This document shows, piece by piece, positions 62,838 to 64,000 of a stretch of DNA of 64,000 nt. The stretch spans positions 52,612 to 116,611 of the forward strand of contig JAMCSN010000229.1 of the NCBI GenBank assembly GCA_023381535.1, in the 5' to 3' direction. The notes beneath the pieces are model-generated. The model saw only the letters and a program-made list of their open reading frames with translations. It searched no databases and was not told the DNA's origin. The first letter of the stretch is position 1. The number at the start of each line of letters is the position of its first letter. A program made the position numbers and the translations under genes. This DNA is from Bacteroidota bacterium. GTDB taxonomy: Bacteria; Bacteroidota; Ignavibacteria; Ignavibacteriales; Melioribacteraceae.

Positions 62838-63509
62838 ATGGCACGCTTAACGAAAGCCGTTCTCGGCGAACTTAGTGGTAAGATCGGCTCGCTTATAGTT
62901 CGTAAAGTAAACGGAAAACAATTTGTTTCGTTACGGCCTGATCATTATAAAAAGAGCAAATCTTCTAAAGCAATATACGAAAAAAATAAATTCTCTGCCG
63001 TTGTCAAATTTGCCAAGACAATTAATTCAATACCACACATTAAAAATGTTTGGCAAAAATCAAATGTGCAAGGTTTCTCAACATATCATAAAATCCTTAA
63101 AACCAATCTGAAACTATTTGGTGTGGAAAAGAGCTCGCCGAGTCTTACTATATTCCCGCATGCAAAGAATAACTACAGCGTAACGGTCACGGTTACCGGT
63201 GGCAAAATTTCTATTTTATTTGACGAAAAACTTTTTCAAGCTGCTATTAATCGTTTTGAAAGCACTCTTAACATTCTGAGGATGATTAATGTCTCAGAAA
63301 AACATAACAAAGATTATTACGAAATACGTACCGTTCCAATTACAGTAAATTCATTTTGCAATCATTGCATAAGTATCGAGGTTAATGAATTGTTTGGCTC
63401 AAGAGCAAATAATTATTCCGATTCAGTTTTCTATGTTGCAGTACTGCTTAATTCACTTTCAAATAAAAAAGTTTCTTGGACTGATACAGTTTCGTATCAT
63501 CAACAATAG
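62838..63509 (+). CDS. DUF6266-like hypothetical protein
   Basis: The 223-residue protein starts like the DUF6266 family of Bacteroidota (AVLGELSGKIGSLIVRKVNG, with the SGKIG turn, then FVSLRP) and has a beta-rich second half. No signal peptide is present. The function is unknown. The upstream gap (62671-62837) has GAATAC-gtttt-GTATTC (62751-62767) and no gene. It lies just before the rRNA operon. Confidence 0.65.
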   Translation: MARLTKAVLGELSGKIGSLIVRKVNGKQFVSLRPDHYKKSKSSKAIYEKNKFSAVVKFAKTINSIPHIKNVWQKSNVQGFSTYHKILKTNLKLFGVEKSSPSLTIFPHAKNNYSVTVTVTGGKISILFDEKLFQAAINRFESTLNILRMINVSEKHNKDYYEIRTVPITVNSFCNHCISIEVNELFGSRANNYSDSVFYVAVLLNSLSNKKVSWTDTVSYHQQ

Positions 63510-63716
63510 TTGATATTCAGTTAATAATTTTTCAGCTCACATTTTCTGAATAAATCCATTGTTTTGCAATGAAACTTAAGTAGCTGAAAGGTGAAAGGGC
63601 GCATGTTTTTAAAGTTGCGAAAATTGTAAAAAACTATTATTCTTCCAGTCCAGATTTATCGATTTATTAATCAGTTCTTTCTACAAATTATTTTTTGATT
63701 TATTTTTAATCCCTTC

Positions 63717-63747
63717 TTGACAAATCAAAAACGAATTCTTAAATTTG
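63717..63747 (+). promoter_or_regulatory. rRNA operon promoter
   Basis: TTGACA (63717-63722) and TAAATT (63740-63745) are 17 bases apart; the latter extends to TAAATTTG, a TAnnTTTG match. An AT-rich stretch upstream (63640-63716) could be an UP element. It lies about 100 bases before the 16S start. Nothing else is seen in 63510-63640. Confidence 0.75.
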
Positions 63748-63844
63748 AAGTCCGTATTTATTCAAGTTCTTTGATAGAGTGAGTGACTAAAGAAAATCTT
63801 TAGTAGTTTTAGCTTTGTTGATTCTAAATTTTATACAAACTCTT
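63748..63844 (+). other. 16S rRNA leader with hairpin
   Basis: The leader holds GTTCTTTGATAGAG (from 63766), like the boxA-type sequence of Bacteroidota rRNA leaders, and a hairpin ACTAAAGA-aaa-TCTTTAGT (63786-63804), which may serve antitermination or processing. Confidence 0.45.
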
Positions 63845-64000
63845 ACAACGGAGAGTTTGATCCTGGCTCAGGACGAACGCTGGCGGCGTGCTTAACACAT
63901 GCAAGTCTACGAGAAAGAGGTAGCAATATCTCAAGTAAAGTGGCGCAAGGGTGAGTAATATGTAAGTAATCTACCTATGGGTTCGGAATAACGTCGAGAA
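63845..64000 (+). rRNA. 16S ribosomal RNA, 5' end only
   Basis: AGAGTTTGATCCTGGCTCAG, the conserved 8-27 region, begins at 63852, which places base 1 near 63845. It continues with GACGAACGCTGGCGGCGTGC and ACATGCAAGTC. The gene runs past the window edge. The V1 part is short and could fix the organism by comparison with a full 16S set. Confidence 0.97.

Noticed and set aside
63510..63844. tRNA gene before the 16S
   Set aside because: No cloverleaf with a TTCGAnNC-type arm was found in this stretch or in other gaps that I read.

Overview
The window is bacterial chromosome that ends in the first ~156 bases of a 16S rRNA gene. Its gene content points to the Bacteroidota/Chlorobi/Ignavibacteria branch, most likely an Ignavibacteria-type bacterium. 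The evidence is a Bat operon, Kdo-LPS synthesis and export genes, C-terminal sorting domains of the type IX secretion kind, a bacterial microcompartment vertex protein, CoA-acylating aldehyde dehydrogenase, and promoters that fit both TTGACA/TATAAT and TAnnTTTG. The lineage is inferred from gene families, not from a database search.

Layout. 0-5.1 kb: batA (5' end outside the window), batB, batC, batD, batE. 5.2-9.5 kb: a small secreted protein with four evenly spaced CPY motifs, an M48 membrane protease, a VWA lipoprotein, gatC, kdsB and a stand-alone B12-binding subunit. 9.7-17.6 kb: an acyltransferase-like membrane protein and ruvB, then a tight run kdsA-kdsC-(unknown)-kdsD-lptC-lptA-lptB that makes Kdo and exports LPS. 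17.6-25.6 kb (minus strand): acylating aldehyde dehydrogenase, a DUF2335 pair, a LytTR/LytS two-component system beside two paralogous LiaF-like membrane proteins, a truncated RAYT transposase with REP-like palindromes, and rmuC. 25.8-30.1 kb: three secreted proteins, two with type IX sorting domains. 30.8-42.5 kb: penicillin acylase-like hydrolase, metF, oxidoreductase, class II aldolase, ddl, ftsB-like, rarA, dprA and a Pif1-like helicase.

42.5-47.2 kb is a scrap zone. It holds a C-terminally truncated SWIM protein, an orphan microcompartment vertex gene, the N-terminal piece of a PLD/helicase defence protein, an ORF6N gene, and a chimeric ORF that joins the start of what looks like an Eco57I-type methyltransferase to the C-terminal third of a sortilin/VPS10-like secreted protein. 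I read this as a defence island collapsed by deletion. 47.3-49.6 kb: duplicated alpha/beta hydrolases and a DinB-like protein.

49.7-60.8 kb looks foreign. It carries a NarL-type response regulator and TPR histidine kinase, divergent from a row of secreted proteins of Chitinophagaceae-like character that I do not recognise as a known system. The last gene of the row is decayed (in-frame stop, frameshift) and is cut by an insertion sequence (60.835-62.461 kb, 12-bp inverted repeats). The IS transposase is itself frameshifted at a REP-like palindrome whose near-twin lies 31 kb away. A truncated remnant and a DUF6266-like gene then lead to the rRNA promoter and 16S start.

The most interesting threads are the palindrome (REP) family with GTCCC/GGGAC cores spread through intergenic DNA and into two transposase genes, the chimeric ORF and collapsed defence island, and the two-component-linked secreted-protein cassette.
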